Below are positions 59,101 to 62,970 of a stretch of DNA of 64,000 nt, piece by piece. This DNA comes from Tenrec ecaudatus. Taxonomy: Eukaryota; Chordata; Mammalia; Afrosoricida; Tenrecidae. The notes under the pieces were generated by a model that did not search any database, was not told where the DNA came from, and saw only the letters and a list, made by a program, of their open reading frames with translations. The position numbers and the translations under genes were made by a program. Within the stretch, counting starts at the first letter, position 1; each line of letters starts with the position of its first letter. The stretch lies in assembly GCF_050624435.1 (NCBI RefSeq), contig NC_134535.1, positions 123,739,731 to 123,803,730 on the forward strand, read 5' to 3'.

Positions 59101-61413
59101 AAAATGGTTGTTTGGGGTTTTCTTTTGTCTATTACATGATACCATCAACACTTCATGAACACACAGGATGGTGTGCTTCCTCCATGTGGGATTTGTGCTT
59201 CCCTGCTAGATGGCCACTTGTTGAACTTCAAGCCTTTAAGACCCCACATGCTATATCTTGAAATATCTGGGCACCATCCGCTTTCTTCACCACTAGCTTA
59301 TGCACCCATTTTGTCTTCAGTGATCATGTCAGGAAGGTGAGCGTCACAGAATGCCAGGTTATTAGAACAAAGTGTTTTTGTGTTGAGAGAGGACTTGAGT
59401 AGAGACCCTATATCAGTCTGCAACCTGAATACTTAACATCTAAATATATGTACACAGATCTATATCCTTACATTATACATTAATATATTTACATATGTTC
59501 ATGTCTATGTCTACATCTCTATAAGTGTCTTTGCCTCCTCGTTATTTCCTCCATTTTGAGGGACTTCTTTATTTTGCTTTCACAGGTCTATCAATTGCTA
59601 CCCTCAAAGGACCAAACTATTTTCTATAGAGAATTAAACCCTGAAGAGGATGAAAAATGCATCCCTATGGATCACCTAAGCTTCTATGAAATGAATGCGC
59701 TAAGCCAGTTCATGCAGGAGGATGATCTCTACAGTATCTTCCAGGTACTTCTTTTTCCTAAACACTCAGAGTTTATCTCTCATCTTTGTTAAGTTGGAGA
59801 ATAGATTCTGTTCCTCTCTCCAAATCAAGCTATGTTTAACAGAAAGAGAAAGGAAACTAGGAAGCAGAGAGAATTTCTTATACATACAGATGTTAAACAT
59901 AATTTATAGTGTTTACTTTTAGGGATCAACAAAGTTAATCATATTAATCCCAAAGTTATTTACCACTGACATATCTCCCTCTCAGTAACTCAAAGATATC
60001 TTAATATGGGAGAAAAAACAAACACATTTTTAAAAATATCCTTGCTTCACATGGTGACATCTTTAGAAGGGAAATATCTTATTGCCAAACAGATCTCTTG
60101 CACAAGAAGCTGTTGTTAGCTGCATAAGTGACTGAATATATAAAGTTCAACTCTTTAGTCCCCACCTTTATTTCAGTAACATGTCAGTAACCCAGATGAA
60201 ATATTCACTTTAAAAGGTTAAACCAAATGTAAGTTAGAAATATTAATATGCTTTAAAATGTGTATTTTCAGGGTTAGACATAATTCACAGGGTTATGAAA
60301 GGGCAGTCTATCCAGATTATGAAACGAATCTTATGATTACCAAAAAGTAGGGGGGAAATTATATAAACATCTTGAACAAGGCATGGTTCATTCTTTTAAT
60401 ACACGTTGGCGCCTTCACTGGGAACAAGAGACCTCTCTCCTCTGGTACCCTTAGAGTGCTCAATCAGAGGGTGGCAGAGAATGGAAAGAGGATAATTTAG
60501 GTTTACTACTAAACTATTCCATCTTTAAACTTTTACTTGCTGATCTTTTTCTTCCTATCCCATATTCCTATTCGTATCCCTTCCTATCAGAATCCAGGCT
60601 GAGATAGGCTGAGCAAGCAGTGCTGATGGCTACCATTGAAGAAAATGAAAGTGAGAGCAGGCAAGTTCTAGGAACCAGGCTGCTGTCAGTACCTGTGTGC
60701 GCTTTTTCGATAAAGAGAATGAAGATGATTAAAAGAAACTATTAGAAAAGATCAATAAAAATGATGAAAGGGATGACTTTAGCATGAGTATGCAAGAAAA
60801 GGCACATCTTTCAGTAAAGCACGTATAAAACAAAATTTTCTGAGACTGACGAAAATATGAAAAATTCATAGTATGTTGCATAAAAACAATATGTAACCTT
60901 ACAATGTAAAAATCTATACATTATATGCTTAGATATGATTGCAGATTGATATAGACATGAGCATAGGTAGAAGTTTTTAATTGGGGGAGGTGGCAGGGGG
61001 AGAACGGAAGAACGCTTGTATGACTAAATACTTCATTTTGGGGGCAGAAAAAAAATAAAAGTGGCATCAGAATTGAACTTACAAATTTTTTGAAATAGAA
61101 ATCAGATCATCCTAATCCCAATTGTAACATTCGCTAACTGAATTTTATTGGCCGCGTCTCCATTTTCATATGTATAAAATCACTCTGCCTCTCCAAGGCC
61201 TGGGATTGTGCTCATTGTCCTCTGAGCTCTGTGTCTGACAAGAGTGAAAATGGTATGAATTCAAGAAGCTTAATCCCATCTCAAAAGTGGATTGTGAATA
61301 TGCTTTTTCCATCAATATTTTGTTCCAGGTTGCAGGAGTAAATATTTTTACCAACTCAAATATCCGAAAGCCTCAACCATGTCCGTTTTCACTGAATCAA
61401 GGATATATACCAG
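11001..61413 (+). CDS. Alpha-2-macroglobulin family protease inhibitor (A2M/PZP/ovostatin type), 5' part, 17 coding exons
   Basis: Joined exons: 11001-11083, 13190-13373, 14594-14747, 14900-14952, 15481-15501, 18156-18324, 20388-20472, 28836-28959, 31373-31487, 35781-35890, 38172-38330, 38902-39129, 44957-45020, 52230-52372, 55484-55633, 59586-59744, 61329-61413. They total 2086 nt with no stop or frameshift; all introns are GT-AG. Family members are secreted plasma proteins that trap proteases: cleavage of a bait region triggers closure and thioester capture. Seen here: a signal peptide, macroglobulin domains MG1 to about MG6, and the first bait residues. Cysteines at 47/85, 248/297, 266/285, 276, 428, 467/560, 592, 639/685 match the A2M disulfide scheme, with 276 and 428 in the inter-subunit positions, so a disulfide-linked oligomer is inferred. 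NxS/T sites lie at 54, 379 and 566. The thioester and receptor-binding domains are outside the window. Phrases such as GEVVAD and a KCF.NKV-like segment recall ovostatin as well as A2M/PZP, so the paralogue is left open. Confidence 0.93.
11665..11965 (-). mobile_element. RTE 3' end and AfroSINE, antisense, with (GTT)n
   Basis: A (TTG)n run (about 11670-11693) leads into GATGTCGAGTCTTTTGGGAC and CCTGCACCATCCTCACAATCG, the antisense 3' end of an RTE/BovB element. A second antisense SINE unit follows (ACTGCCATCTAATCACTTCTG). Both are in intron 1. Confidence 0.7.
12130..12355 (+). mobile_element. AfroSINE-like copy
   Basis: Starts as a degraded CCTGGTGACACATTGATGAA head, includes GATTTGAGCCCACCAG and ends TGTCCTATAGAGTTGCTATG plus TTGGAATCAACTTCACTGCA, the sense SINE layout. 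Confidence 0.7.
12415..12500 (-). mobile_element. AfroSINE-like fragment, antisense
   Basis: CAGAGTAGAGCTGTTCTATA, then ACAGAAGCAGATAGCCTGGC is the antisense middle of the same SINE family. Confidence 0.5.
13190..13373 (+). CDS. Exon 2: MG1 domain (aa 28-89)
   Basis: The acceptor TCTCCACAG precedes the exon and the donor is TCT|GTGAGT. Length is 184 nt, as I recall for A2M exon 2. It opens with the family motif YVVLVPSQL and carries Cys47 and Cys85, the first conserved disulfide pair. The NET sequon at Asn54 lies at the usual glycosylation position of A2M. The strand pattern fits the first macroglobulin (fibronectin-like) domain. Confidence 0.93.
13965..14192 (+). mobile_element. RTE (BovB-like) 3' end fragment
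   Basis: TACTTTGGGTTACCAGGAGGG, GAAGACCCTCAAAGAGGTGG, ATTGATACCATGGCTTC and the tail ATGAGTCAAAACTGACACAG are the last coding part and 3' end of an RTE element. The same blocks occur in the larger copy at 41547-43036. Confidence 0.75.
14206..14312. repeat. Short A-rich tandem array
   Basis: Imperfect repeats of GACAAATGGAAAATAAATCT-like units, four to five copies, directly after the RTE tail; probably grown out of the element's 3' end. Confidence 0.8.
14594..14747 (+). CDS. Exon 3: end of MG1 and start of MG2 (aa 90-141)
   Basis: Preceded by a TTTTACAG acceptor and followed by a GTATAA donor; it ends with 1 nt of a split Val codon. It encodes ITVQVKGP and then [14 protein letters not shown], the hallmark macroglobulin/complement C3-C5 motif. 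The residue after KP is Ala (138), where family members almost always have Gly (YKPGQ); this is the only clear deviation at a conserved site. Length is 154 nt. Confidence 0.93.
14900..14952 (+). CDS. Exon 4: MG2 strand (aa 141-158)
   Basis: This short 53-nt exon encodes [18 protein letters not shown], closely matching the segment that follows YKPGQ in A2M. The acceptor is GTGTTTCAG and the donor ATG|GTGAGT. It completes the split Val codon and ends in phase 0. The intron before it is only 152 bp, the shortest in the gene. Confidence 0.92.
15481..15501 (+). CDS. Exon 5: 21-nt micro-exon (aa 159-165)
   Basis: The micro-exon encodes FPVVYIE. It has a strong polypyrimidine tract (TTTCTTTCTTTTCAG) and a GTAGGT donor. 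A 21-nt exon at this point is a conserved feature of A2M family genes, so it supports the assignment even though it is too short to find by open reading frame. Phase is 0 on both sides. Confidence 0.9.
16140..17560 (-). mobile_element. Antisense L1 3' UTR fragment in intron 5
   Basis: It begins at the L1 3' tip (AAATCATTTTATTGGAGATC) and extends through GTGTGCTTCTTCCATGTGGA and CCTCTATAAATGTCCTTTGC. It carries only one copy of the unit that is doubled elsewhere. Flanks share GGGGAA(A)CAT and a run like TTTTAAAA (16125 and about 17920), so the insertion may extend to about 17920. Confidence 0.85.
18156..18324 (+). CDS. Exon 6: MG2 to MG3 linker region (aa 166-222)
   Basis: The acceptor is ACCTATAG and the donor TATG|GTAAGT; length is 169 nt. 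It encodes [12 protein letters not shown] followed by [19 protein letters not shown] and ends HPFEVLEY, all typical of A2M/PZP/ovostatin. The insert [10 protein letters not shown] is lysine-rich. The exon is fully open only in the frame set by exon 5, which is good evidence that the gene is not decayed. Confidence 0.95.
18325..19300. other. Intron 6 first part, no recognised repeat
   Basis: No exon-like or transposon-like segment was recognised; AT-rich throughout. Confidence 0.5.
19308..19725 (-). mobile_element. Antisense L1 3' end in intron 6
   Basis: GTTTTATTAGGGGCTCATAC to TTCCAGTTCCTATCTGTATA matches the last 415 bp of the L1 3' UTR. It is 5'-truncated. Confidence 0.85.
20388..20472 (+). 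CDS. Exon 7: start of MG3 (aa 222-250)
   Basis: The 85-nt exon encodes [12 protein letters not shown] and ends in VSVCGQ. VLPKFEV is one of the best conserved A2M family motifs. Cys248 is the partner of Cys297 in exon 9. Acceptor GTCAACAG, donor CA|GTAAGT; the split codon is completed by exon 8. The following intron is 8.4 kb, the largest in the gene so far, and is mostly L1. Confidence 0.95.
20715..24225 (-). mobile_element. Old antisense L1 with ORF2 remnants, intron 7
   Basis: The 3' end lies at 20715 (TTTTTATTGTGAATTGGGTG). A 3' UTR with AGACTATGGTCCTGAGCCAC near 21410 follows. Decayed ORF2 then reads leftward: ITNFIWKG near 23080 and [19 protein letters not shown] and KNLANRIQ between 23952 and 24105. 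Many stops and frame breaks make it inactive, and older than the L1 at 1-5122. Confidence 0.8.
24232..24900 (-). mobile_element. Antisense L1 3' UTR of a second subfamily
   Basis: Reads ACAGTTTTATTGGCCTATAA, then AATCATCACTACAATCGATT and CCTATCCTGGGTTTCCCATA. The same order is seen at 41290-41545 and 53880-54080. The element abuts the older L1 just before it. Confidence 0.7.
26035..27183 (+). mobile_element. Sense L1 3' UTR carrying a second L1 tip, intron 7
   Basis: The main element ends at AGCCCCCGATAAAATGATT (about 27001-27019). A different, more diverged L1 tip follows (about 27035-27183, ending CAACAAAATCCTTTAATAAA). Direct repeats AAGGGGGAATGTGGGA (26019) and AAAGGGTGAATGTGGGGA (27184) enclose both, which points to one insertion event. 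Confidence 0.85.
27430..27985 (-). mobile_element. Antisense L1 ORF2 remnant
   Basis: Contains the pattern of a decayed L1 ORF2 read backward (AGTCTGATATGTCATTGCTC, TTTTATGGGGTCCCAGTC, CCAGTACCATTTGTCAAAGA). No long open frame is left. Confidence 0.6.
28836..28959 (+). CDS. Exon 8: MG3 with inter-subunit cysteine (aa 250-291)
   Basis: It begins YTYGKPVPG, a near-invariant family motif, and encodes three cysteines: 266 and 285, which match an intra-domain pair, and 276, which matches the A2M residue joined to the neighbouring subunit. Length is 124 nt, slightly longer than I recall for A2M exon 8. Acceptor GTTATAG, donor CAG|GTATGT, ending in phase 0. Confidence 0.95.
29225..29423 (-). mobile_element. 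AfroSINE-like copy, antisense
   Basis: AATGCCTTCGAATTGATTC, TGTAGTGACCCGATAAGACA and CAGCTAGCAGCTTTGAACTG, then a reverse head ending AACCCCCCAGGGATCC. Confidence 0.75.
29744..30659 (+). mobile_element. Sense L1 3' UTR, intron 8
   Basis: 5'-truncated L1 ending GAGCCCCTAATAAAATGATT. Flanking AAAAGATAATGGAT (29730) and AAAAGATAATAGAA (30660) look like a target-site duplication. It has an intact AATAAA in the sense of the host gene at about 30643. Confidence 0.85.
30839..31352. repeat. Possible unclassified interspersed repeat just before exon 9
   Basis: Begins GTGTTAGTCTGGGTATTTTA, AGAGAAACAAGTCCAC and ends GTGTTTATTGGCCAGATTGG. The opening is of a kind seen in dispersed mammalian repeats, and composition differs from the flanks (higher GC). 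No second copy is in the window, so this rests on general resemblance only. Confidence 0.35.
31373..31487 (+). CDS. Exon 9: end of MG3 (aa 292-330)
   Basis: The exon encodes [14 protein letters not shown] and a Lys/Glu-rich end KIKEEGT. Cys297 pairs with Cys248. Acceptor TTTCATTTCAG, donor ACAG|GTTTGT; 115 nt. A non-gene stretch with an interspersed-repeat look (about 30839-31352) ends about 20 bp before the exon. Confidence 0.93.
31488..32810. other. Intron 9 first part, no recognised feature
   Basis: AT-rich sequence with a small (AAT)n at about 32060-32075. No exon or transposon could be supported. Confidence 0.5.
32823..35388 (-). mobile_element. Antisense L1, ORF2 C-terminus to 3' end, intron 9
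   Basis: Starts at the 3' tip (AATAATTTTATTGGGCCTCT) and runs through the 3' UTR into the ORF2 end read backward (GCATAGTACTCCATTGTGTG, CATCTGTTGATGGAAATTTA, GGATTGCTGGGTCATTAGG). Flanks TGAGAACAATAA (32811) and TGAGAACAAAATAA (35389) form a likely target-site duplication. Confidence 0.88.
35781..35890 (+). CDS. Exon 10: start of MG4 (aa 330-366)
   Basis: The exon encodes [20 protein letters not shown] and [14 protein letters not shown]. FVxVDSHYRxGxPFFG is the standard A2M signature here. Cys339 (in YGTC) has no counterpart in the A2M disulfide scheme and would be unpaired. Length is 110 nt. Acceptor TCTTTTTCAG, donor GAG|GTAAAA, a weak donor. Confidence 0.94.
36075..36500. mobile_element. 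Old L1 fragment with inverted halves
   Basis: 36075-36325 is an antisense L1 3' end (TGTGAATTGGGTGAAGGTTT, as at 20725). 36330-36500 is in sense and looks like an ORF2 C-terminal stretch (AATGATGCATCTGCAAAACA, GGATCAACCTGGAGAGC). This is the layout left by twin priming. Confidence 0.5.
37290..37492 (-). mobile_element. AfroSINE-like copy, antisense
   Basis: AGTCACTGCCTTTGAGCTGA, TTCTGACTCGTGGCC and a reverse head CAGTTAATCCACTACACCAG. It lies in intron 10. Confidence 0.8.
37493..38171. other. Intron 10 end, no recognised feature
   Basis: Sequence directly upstream of exon 11. Nothing was recognised beyond the polypyrimidine/acceptor signal. Confidence 0.5.
38172..38330 (+). CDS. Exon 11: MG4 (aa 367-419)
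   Basis: The 159-nt exon, phase 0 at both ends, encodes a strand-rich segment with an NKT sequon at Asn379, then [17 protein letters not shown], which matches the family pattern TDEHGxxxFSIxTT. Acceptor TATTTCTAG, donor TCA|GTAAGT. Confidence 0.92.
38902..39129 (+). CDS. Exon 12: MG4 to MG5 with second inter-subunit cysteine (aa 420-495)
   Basis: At 228 nt this is the longest exon seen, equal to the length I recall for A2M exon 12. It encodes SYCYEMMW (Cys428, matching the A2M residue that bonds to the Cys276 equivalent of the partner chain), [23 protein letters not shown] (Cys467) and [10 protein letters not shown]. Acceptor TTCTACTAG, donor TTG|GTAAGC. The open frame continues into the intron by chance. 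Confidence 0.96.
39578..39802 (-). mobile_element. AfroSINE-like copy, antisense, near full length
   Basis: An A-rich lead is followed by TTGCCATTGAGTCAATTCCA, ACTCATAGAGACCCTATAGG and the reverse head AACCATTGCTTCACCAG. This is the best preserved SINE in the window. Confidence 0.85.
39803..41284. other. Intron 12 stretch, no confident feature
   Basis: A CT-rich block at about 40160-40460 gives open frames by composition. The whole could include an old LTR-like repeat (about 40070-40620), but no terminal motif or second copy supports this. Confidence 0.4.
41547..43036 (+). mobile_element. RTE (BovB-like) retrotransposon, 5'-truncated, nested
   Basis: RT pieces in several frames: [13 protein letters not shown] near 41645, [14 protein letters not shown] near 41930, [14 protein letters not shown] (motif A, frame-shifted) near 42016, [13 protein letters not shown] near 42300 and [17 protein letters not shown] near 42430. 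The tail is CTATGGGTCAGGACTGATTC, GACGGCACCTAACAACATC. L1 bases TGGATTTCACAGAACCAGAA (41521) and TGGATGTCATATACAGAAAA (43038) flank it as a probable target-site duplication. It is the likely enzyme source type for the SINEs nearby. Confidence 0.88.
43448..43588. repeat. Two adjacent short tandem arrays in the L1 3' UTR
   Basis: 43448-43528 holds degenerate CATACTTTGCTAT/ACATACGTTGCTA units. 43541-43588 has two direct copies of GGGCTATTCCCACCCCTCAA-CTA (24-nt period). Confidence 0.8.
44115..44165. repeat. (CA)n microsatellite upstream of exon 13
   Basis: About 25 CA units, preceded by a C run, within the antisense L1. It lies about 790 bp before exon 13. Confidence 0.97.
44957..45020 (+). CDS. 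Exon 13: MG5 segment (aa 496-517)
   Basis: The 64-nt exon encodes [21 protein letters not shown], matching the family segment IMAKGxIVxxGTH. Acceptor ATCTCCAG, donor GCA|GTAAGC. Because 64 is not a multiple of 3, skipping it would break the frame. It lies between a (CA)n tract upstream and a (TG)n tract downstream, and about 150 bp after an L1 fragment. Confidence 0.92.
45273..45496 (-). mobile_element. hAT-like non-autonomous element, family 2, copy A
   Basis: CAGGAGTCCTCAAACTTTTT at one end and GGCCATAGTTTGAGGAGCCC at the other form terminal inverted repeats. The inside, ACAAATTCCTATGCACACTG and CATATCTTATTTTGAAGTAA, is the reverse complement of the copy at 52519-52753. It is probably a SPIN- or OposCharlie-like hAT; exact family not certain. 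Strand is given relative to copy B. Confidence 0.8.
45866..47101. mobile_element. L1 3' UTR with 5' inversion (twin priming), intron 13
   Basis: 45866-46520 reads as antisense L1 from its 3' tip. 46525-47101 reads as sense L1 3' UTR covering the adjacent upstream segment. CATCTAGGATCTCTTT (45850) and CATCCAGGAATTCTTT (47102) flank the whole as a likely target-site duplication. Confidence 0.82.
47125..47180. repeat. (TG)n microsatellite downstream of exon 13
   Basis: 28 uninterrupted GT units. It begins about 2.1 kb after the exon 13 donor. Confidence 0.97.
47855..48005 (+). mobile_element. AfroSINE-like copy, head half
   Basis: GGATCTCTGGTGATGCAATG, ATTAAGCAGTCATTGG matches the tRNA-like head (family GGAGCCCTGGTGGCGCAGTG). 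Followed by GGGACAGCTCTACCCTGTCA. Confidence 0.7.
48006..48904. other. Intron 13 stretch, nothing recognised
   Basis: No exon, known repeat or open frame with domain content could be supported. Confidence 0.45.
48905..49074 (-). mobile_element. AfroSINE-like fragments, antisense
   Basis: TGAACCGCTGACCTTGCTGT, TAGCAGCTCAGTGCATAACC is the reverse head of one copy. CCACTGCCATTGAGTAAAGC is the start of the next, which is cut by the SPIN copy that follows. Confidence 0.6.
49075..49567 (-). mobile_element. SPIN-type hAT transposon, copy 2 (longer form)
   Basis: Ends CAGGGGTTCTCAACC and GGTTGAGAACCGCCG are inverted repeats. The + strand near the right end shows GTCGCGACCCACAGGTTGAG, the reverse of the SPIN start, and TTCCAATGGTCTAAGGCGAC near 49480. 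At about 490 bp it keeps more internal sequence than copy 1. Confidence 0.85.
49568..50834. other. Intron 13 stretch, nothing recognised
   Basis: AT-rich to about 50280, then mixed composition. No gene or repeat could be supported. Confidence 0.45.
50835..51030 (-). mobile_element. AfroSINE-like copy, antisense
   Basis: TGGCATTGAGTCCATTTCTA, ACTCATATTGACCCAATCAG and a reverse head ending AACCACTGCACCGCCCGGGC TCC. Confidence 0.8.
51390..51585 (-). mobile_element. AfroSINE-like copy, antisense
   Basis: GATTGCCCCATAGGGTGTTT, the middle GCAGTCTTTACCAAGCG and the reverse head CCTTTGTACCACTGGGGAGC. Confidence 0.7.
52230..52372 (+). CDS. Exon 14: MG5 (aa 517-564)
   Basis: The exon encodes [20 protein letters not shown], then LPKGEVVAD and DKCFANK. 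Cys560 pairs with Cys467. Acceptor GCTCTCTAG, donor AAG|GTGAGT; 143 nt. The wording GEVVAD is shared with ovostatin and differs from human A2M (GDVIGD). Confidence 0.95.
52519..52753 (+). mobile_element. hAT-like non-autonomous element, family 2, copy B
   Basis: CAGGCGTCCTCAAACTATGG at the left and GTTTGAGGACCCCTG at the right are inverted repeats. GGCCCGCGGGCCACATGCGG is a GC-rich subterminal palindrome. It lies 147 bp downstream of the exon 14 donor and is inverted relative to copy A in the previous intron. Flanks CCTTAAGC and GCTTAAGG are reverse complements rather than direct repeats. Confidence 0.82.
52925..52985 (-). mobile_element. Short RTE/AfroSINE 3' fragment
   Basis: TTGTGGTTAGGTGCCACCAG, GTCGGTCTGACCCATCGCGA is the antisense SINE/RTE tail. 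Confidence 0.55.
52986..53860. other. Intron 14 AT-rich stretch, nothing recognised
   Basis: No named feature found. Confidence 0.5.
53870..54690 (-). mobile_element. Antisense L1 3' UTR, intron 14
   Basis: Same subfamily order as 24232 and 41285: GTTCATTCACATTGAGCAGT, CCCAAGGAACCGTTATTCCA, CTGGATTTCATATGCTGATA, later CTTCCTCCATGTGGACTG and GATAGCTGGGCACCATC. Confidence 0.75.
54920..55115 (+). mobile_element. AfroSINE-like copy
   Basis: Head AGCCCAGTTGGAGTCATGGG, then AGGTTAGCAGTCTGAAACCA, and tail TACAGGGTTGTTATGAATCA, GAATCAACCCAATGGCAGTG. Confidence 0.75.
55484..55633 (+). CDS. Exon 15: MG6 first half (aa 565-614)
   Basis: The 150-nt, phase-0 exon encodes [38 protein letters not shown] and ends SPQS. 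CALRAVDQSVLLMKP is a landmark of the A2M family. Cys592 would bond to a residue coded downstream of the window. An NLS sequon occurs at Asn566. Acceptor TTTGCAG, donor TCA|GTGAGT. Confidence 0.96.
55634..56590. other. Intron 15 first part, nothing recognised
   Basis: No exon or named repeat found. Confidence 0.5.
56690..56905 (+). mobile_element. Old L1 3' end, sense
   Basis: Translates in part as [13 protein letters not shown] and [11 protein letters not shown], which matches the antisense reading at 20725-20925 ([23 protein letters not shown]). The two are the same L1 3' UTR in opposite orientation, so the 112-codon open frame here is not a gene. Confidence 0.65.
57237..57342. repeat. TATC/TAGATA/GGGTAT compound microsatellite
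   Basis: Runs of TATCTA, ATAGAT, GGTATG and GTAGAT units in sequence; likely polymorphic. Confidence 0.9.
57468..57650 (-). mobile_element. RTE/AfroSINE-like copy, antisense
   Basis: CTATCGTTGTTAGGTGTCCC, TGAGTCACTTTTGACCCTGA is the antisense 3' end; the rest is diverged. Confidence 0.6.
57725..59556 (-). mobile_element. Antisense L1 3' UTR split by a nested sense L1
   Basis: The left half, 57725-58213, runs from the L1 3' tip to GGGGTAAGGAGTATTAAAG. It resumes at about 58955 (CTAGAGGAATGTTGTG) and continues to about 59556 (TTTGCCTCCTCGTTATTTCC). The order matches the uninterrupted copy at 16140-17200. Its 5' end is about 30 bp from exon 16. Confidence 0.85.
58214..58954 (+). mobile_element. 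Sense L1 3' UTR nested in the antisense L1
   Basis: From GCCCACCTGGAAGAAGCACA to AGCCCCCAGTAAAATCATTT. The polyadenylation hexamer is changed (AGTAAA). It is younger than the element it interrupts. Confidence 0.85.
59586..59744 (+). CDS. Exon 16: MG6, approach to the bait region (aa 615-667)
   Basis: It begins VYQLLPSKD (family VYNLLPxKD) and holds Cys639 in EDEKC, followed by a divergent middle and DDLYSIFQ. Length is 159 nt. The middle differs strongly from A2M, as expected near the fast-evolving bait. The acceptor tract TTTATTTTGCTTTCACAG lies only about 30 bp from the end of an antisense L1. Donor CAG|GTACTT. Confidence 0.92.
59745..61328. other. Intron 16, no recognised repeat
   Basis: This is the cleanest long intron stretch in the window. 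No transposon, exon or RNA gene could be supported. Confidence 0.5.
61329..61413 (+). CDS. Exon 17: start of bait region (aa 668-695)
   Basis: The exon encodes [16 protein letters not shown], aligning to AFTNSKIRKPKMCPQ of A2M; Cys685 pairs with Cys639. Residues after Cys685 (SLNQGYIPG) are the first of the bait, with no clear match to any bait I know. Acceptor TGTTCCAG, donor CAG|GTACTG; it ends with 1 nt of a split codon. No exon 18 is found by 64000. Confidence 0.92.
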
Positions 61414-61684
61414 GTACTGCGGGCTTAAATAGAGGGAAGGGTGTGCTCTATTTGTCTTCTTGAATAATAGAGTAGGATGTTGTACAGGGTTGGATTAGGG
61501 TAGAAAGCTATTTTTCCAAGTATTGGGCCAGTTGACTCAACAAAATGTCGCCCTTCAAAAACAACGAGTTTTAGCTAATCATGATATCCTTTCTGACATC
61601 AAAATCATCAACTTTTGTCCCAGTCTTCAGTAGTCTTTCTATTTCATCTCTTCCTATCCTCTAGGAATGTAATCCATGCATGTG

Positions 61685-61955
61685 TCAAAATGCTGCTGTC
61701 CAACAACTTCTGATTCATAGCAGCCAGGTACACACTGGGTTGTGCCCAATAGGACCCAGTAGGTTTTCATTGGCTGATTTTCTGAAGTAAATGTTAAAAC
61801 TTTCTTCCTAGTTTGACTTTATCTGGTAGCTCTGCTGATAACTGTTCTGTGTCATAGCAGAACCCAGTTTCCAACTGCCAGATGGGTAGTAATTATATAT
61901 ATGGTGCATTGGCTGAAAAATCAACCAGAGTCTCTTCCATGGAAGGCAAGAATTC
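61685..61955 (-). mobile_element. AfroSINE-like copy, antisense, diverged
   Basis: TGCTGCTGTCCAACAACTTC, TGATTCATAGCAGCCAGG, later GACCCAGTAGGTTTTCATTG. Poorly preserved. Confidence 0.55.
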
Positions 61956-61977
61956 AATCTCAATTCTCTTTAGTCAA

Positions 61978-62350
61978 GAGCAGGTTGCAGTAACAAGCAA
62001 CCCCCCAGATCTCAGTGGCTGTGAATAGTGTATTTTTTGCTCATACCACACCTCTTTGTGGGCCCTGCAGCTGTCTAGAGATGAATCAGGGACATATCGG
62101 TGCCTCTCATCTTGTGACTCCACTATCTCCAATACTGCCTTCAAGATCAGAACTGGAAACAAACAGAGGATGATTGTCCGGGACATTGAAAGCCAGGAAT
62201 AGAAATGGCATGCATCATTTAACTCAGACCCCACTGACTAGAAATGCTCACAGAACTCCTAAGCACACAGCGAGGAACCCTGAGAAATATGAGCAATTAT
62301 GTAGTCATCAAACAATTCTGTCACAGTCCTTTCATGGAATTCAAAGTGAT
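61978..62350. repeat. Probable ancient eutherian interspersed repeat
   Basis: GCAGGTTGCAGTAACAAGCA, CCCCCCAGATCTCAGTGGCT followed by TTTTTGCTCATACCACACC resembles a common old mammalian repeat (CAGTAACAAATG-CCC-AATCTCAGTGGC). I cannot name the family with certainty. Confidence 0.45.
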
Positions 62351-62774
62351 TTTGGACTATTGAACAAATTAGACTGATTCAACTTCTGGTGAAATGGTAC
62401 CAATCTCTTTGTGTGTTTCAAATATACCTGGAAATGAATTGAAGTTGAAAAGATTCTAATACTTAGTATTCGCTTCTACTGCTACCCTACCTTAACAGTT
62501 TTTCCTCTATGACCTCTAATGTCTACTAGTCCCAATTTCTAATAGAAAATTAGGGCAGCGTGATAAAGTATTTCTTTTAAAAATAAAAATAAATGCATCA
62601 TACAGTTGGAACTACAGGCCTAGGAAGACAAGGAACAAATTTATAGCTAAAAGCAGAGACATGAATAAGAGTATTCTTCCATCAGAAAGTCTATCTTGTA
62701 TAAAAAAAAAAAAAAACTTTGATAAAAGGAGAGGGAAAGTTTCTCATGACAATTCCAACTGCTGAAACTTATTG

Positions 62775-62970
62775 TTAGGGGCCGAGTCAGTCTGGGCGCA
62801 TCACACCCCTATGTGTAACACAATGAGATACTGCATAGTCCTTGTGGCCACTTTGCCAATCCATTTTGTCCAGCATCTTCCTCCTTTTCACTGCCCCTCT
62901 ATCTTACTAAGCACGATGCCCCTTTCCAGGGATTGGTCCCTCCTGATAGTGTGCTAAAACGATGTAACCT
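62775..62970 (-). mobile_element. RTE (BovB-like) 3' fragment, antisense
   Basis: GGGCCGAGTCAGTCTGGGCG, CCAATCCATTTTGTCCAGCA, CTTCCTCCTTTTCACTGCCC and TTACTAAGCACGATGCCCCT are the antisense of the last coding part of the RTE copy at 41547-43036. Confidence 0.7.
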
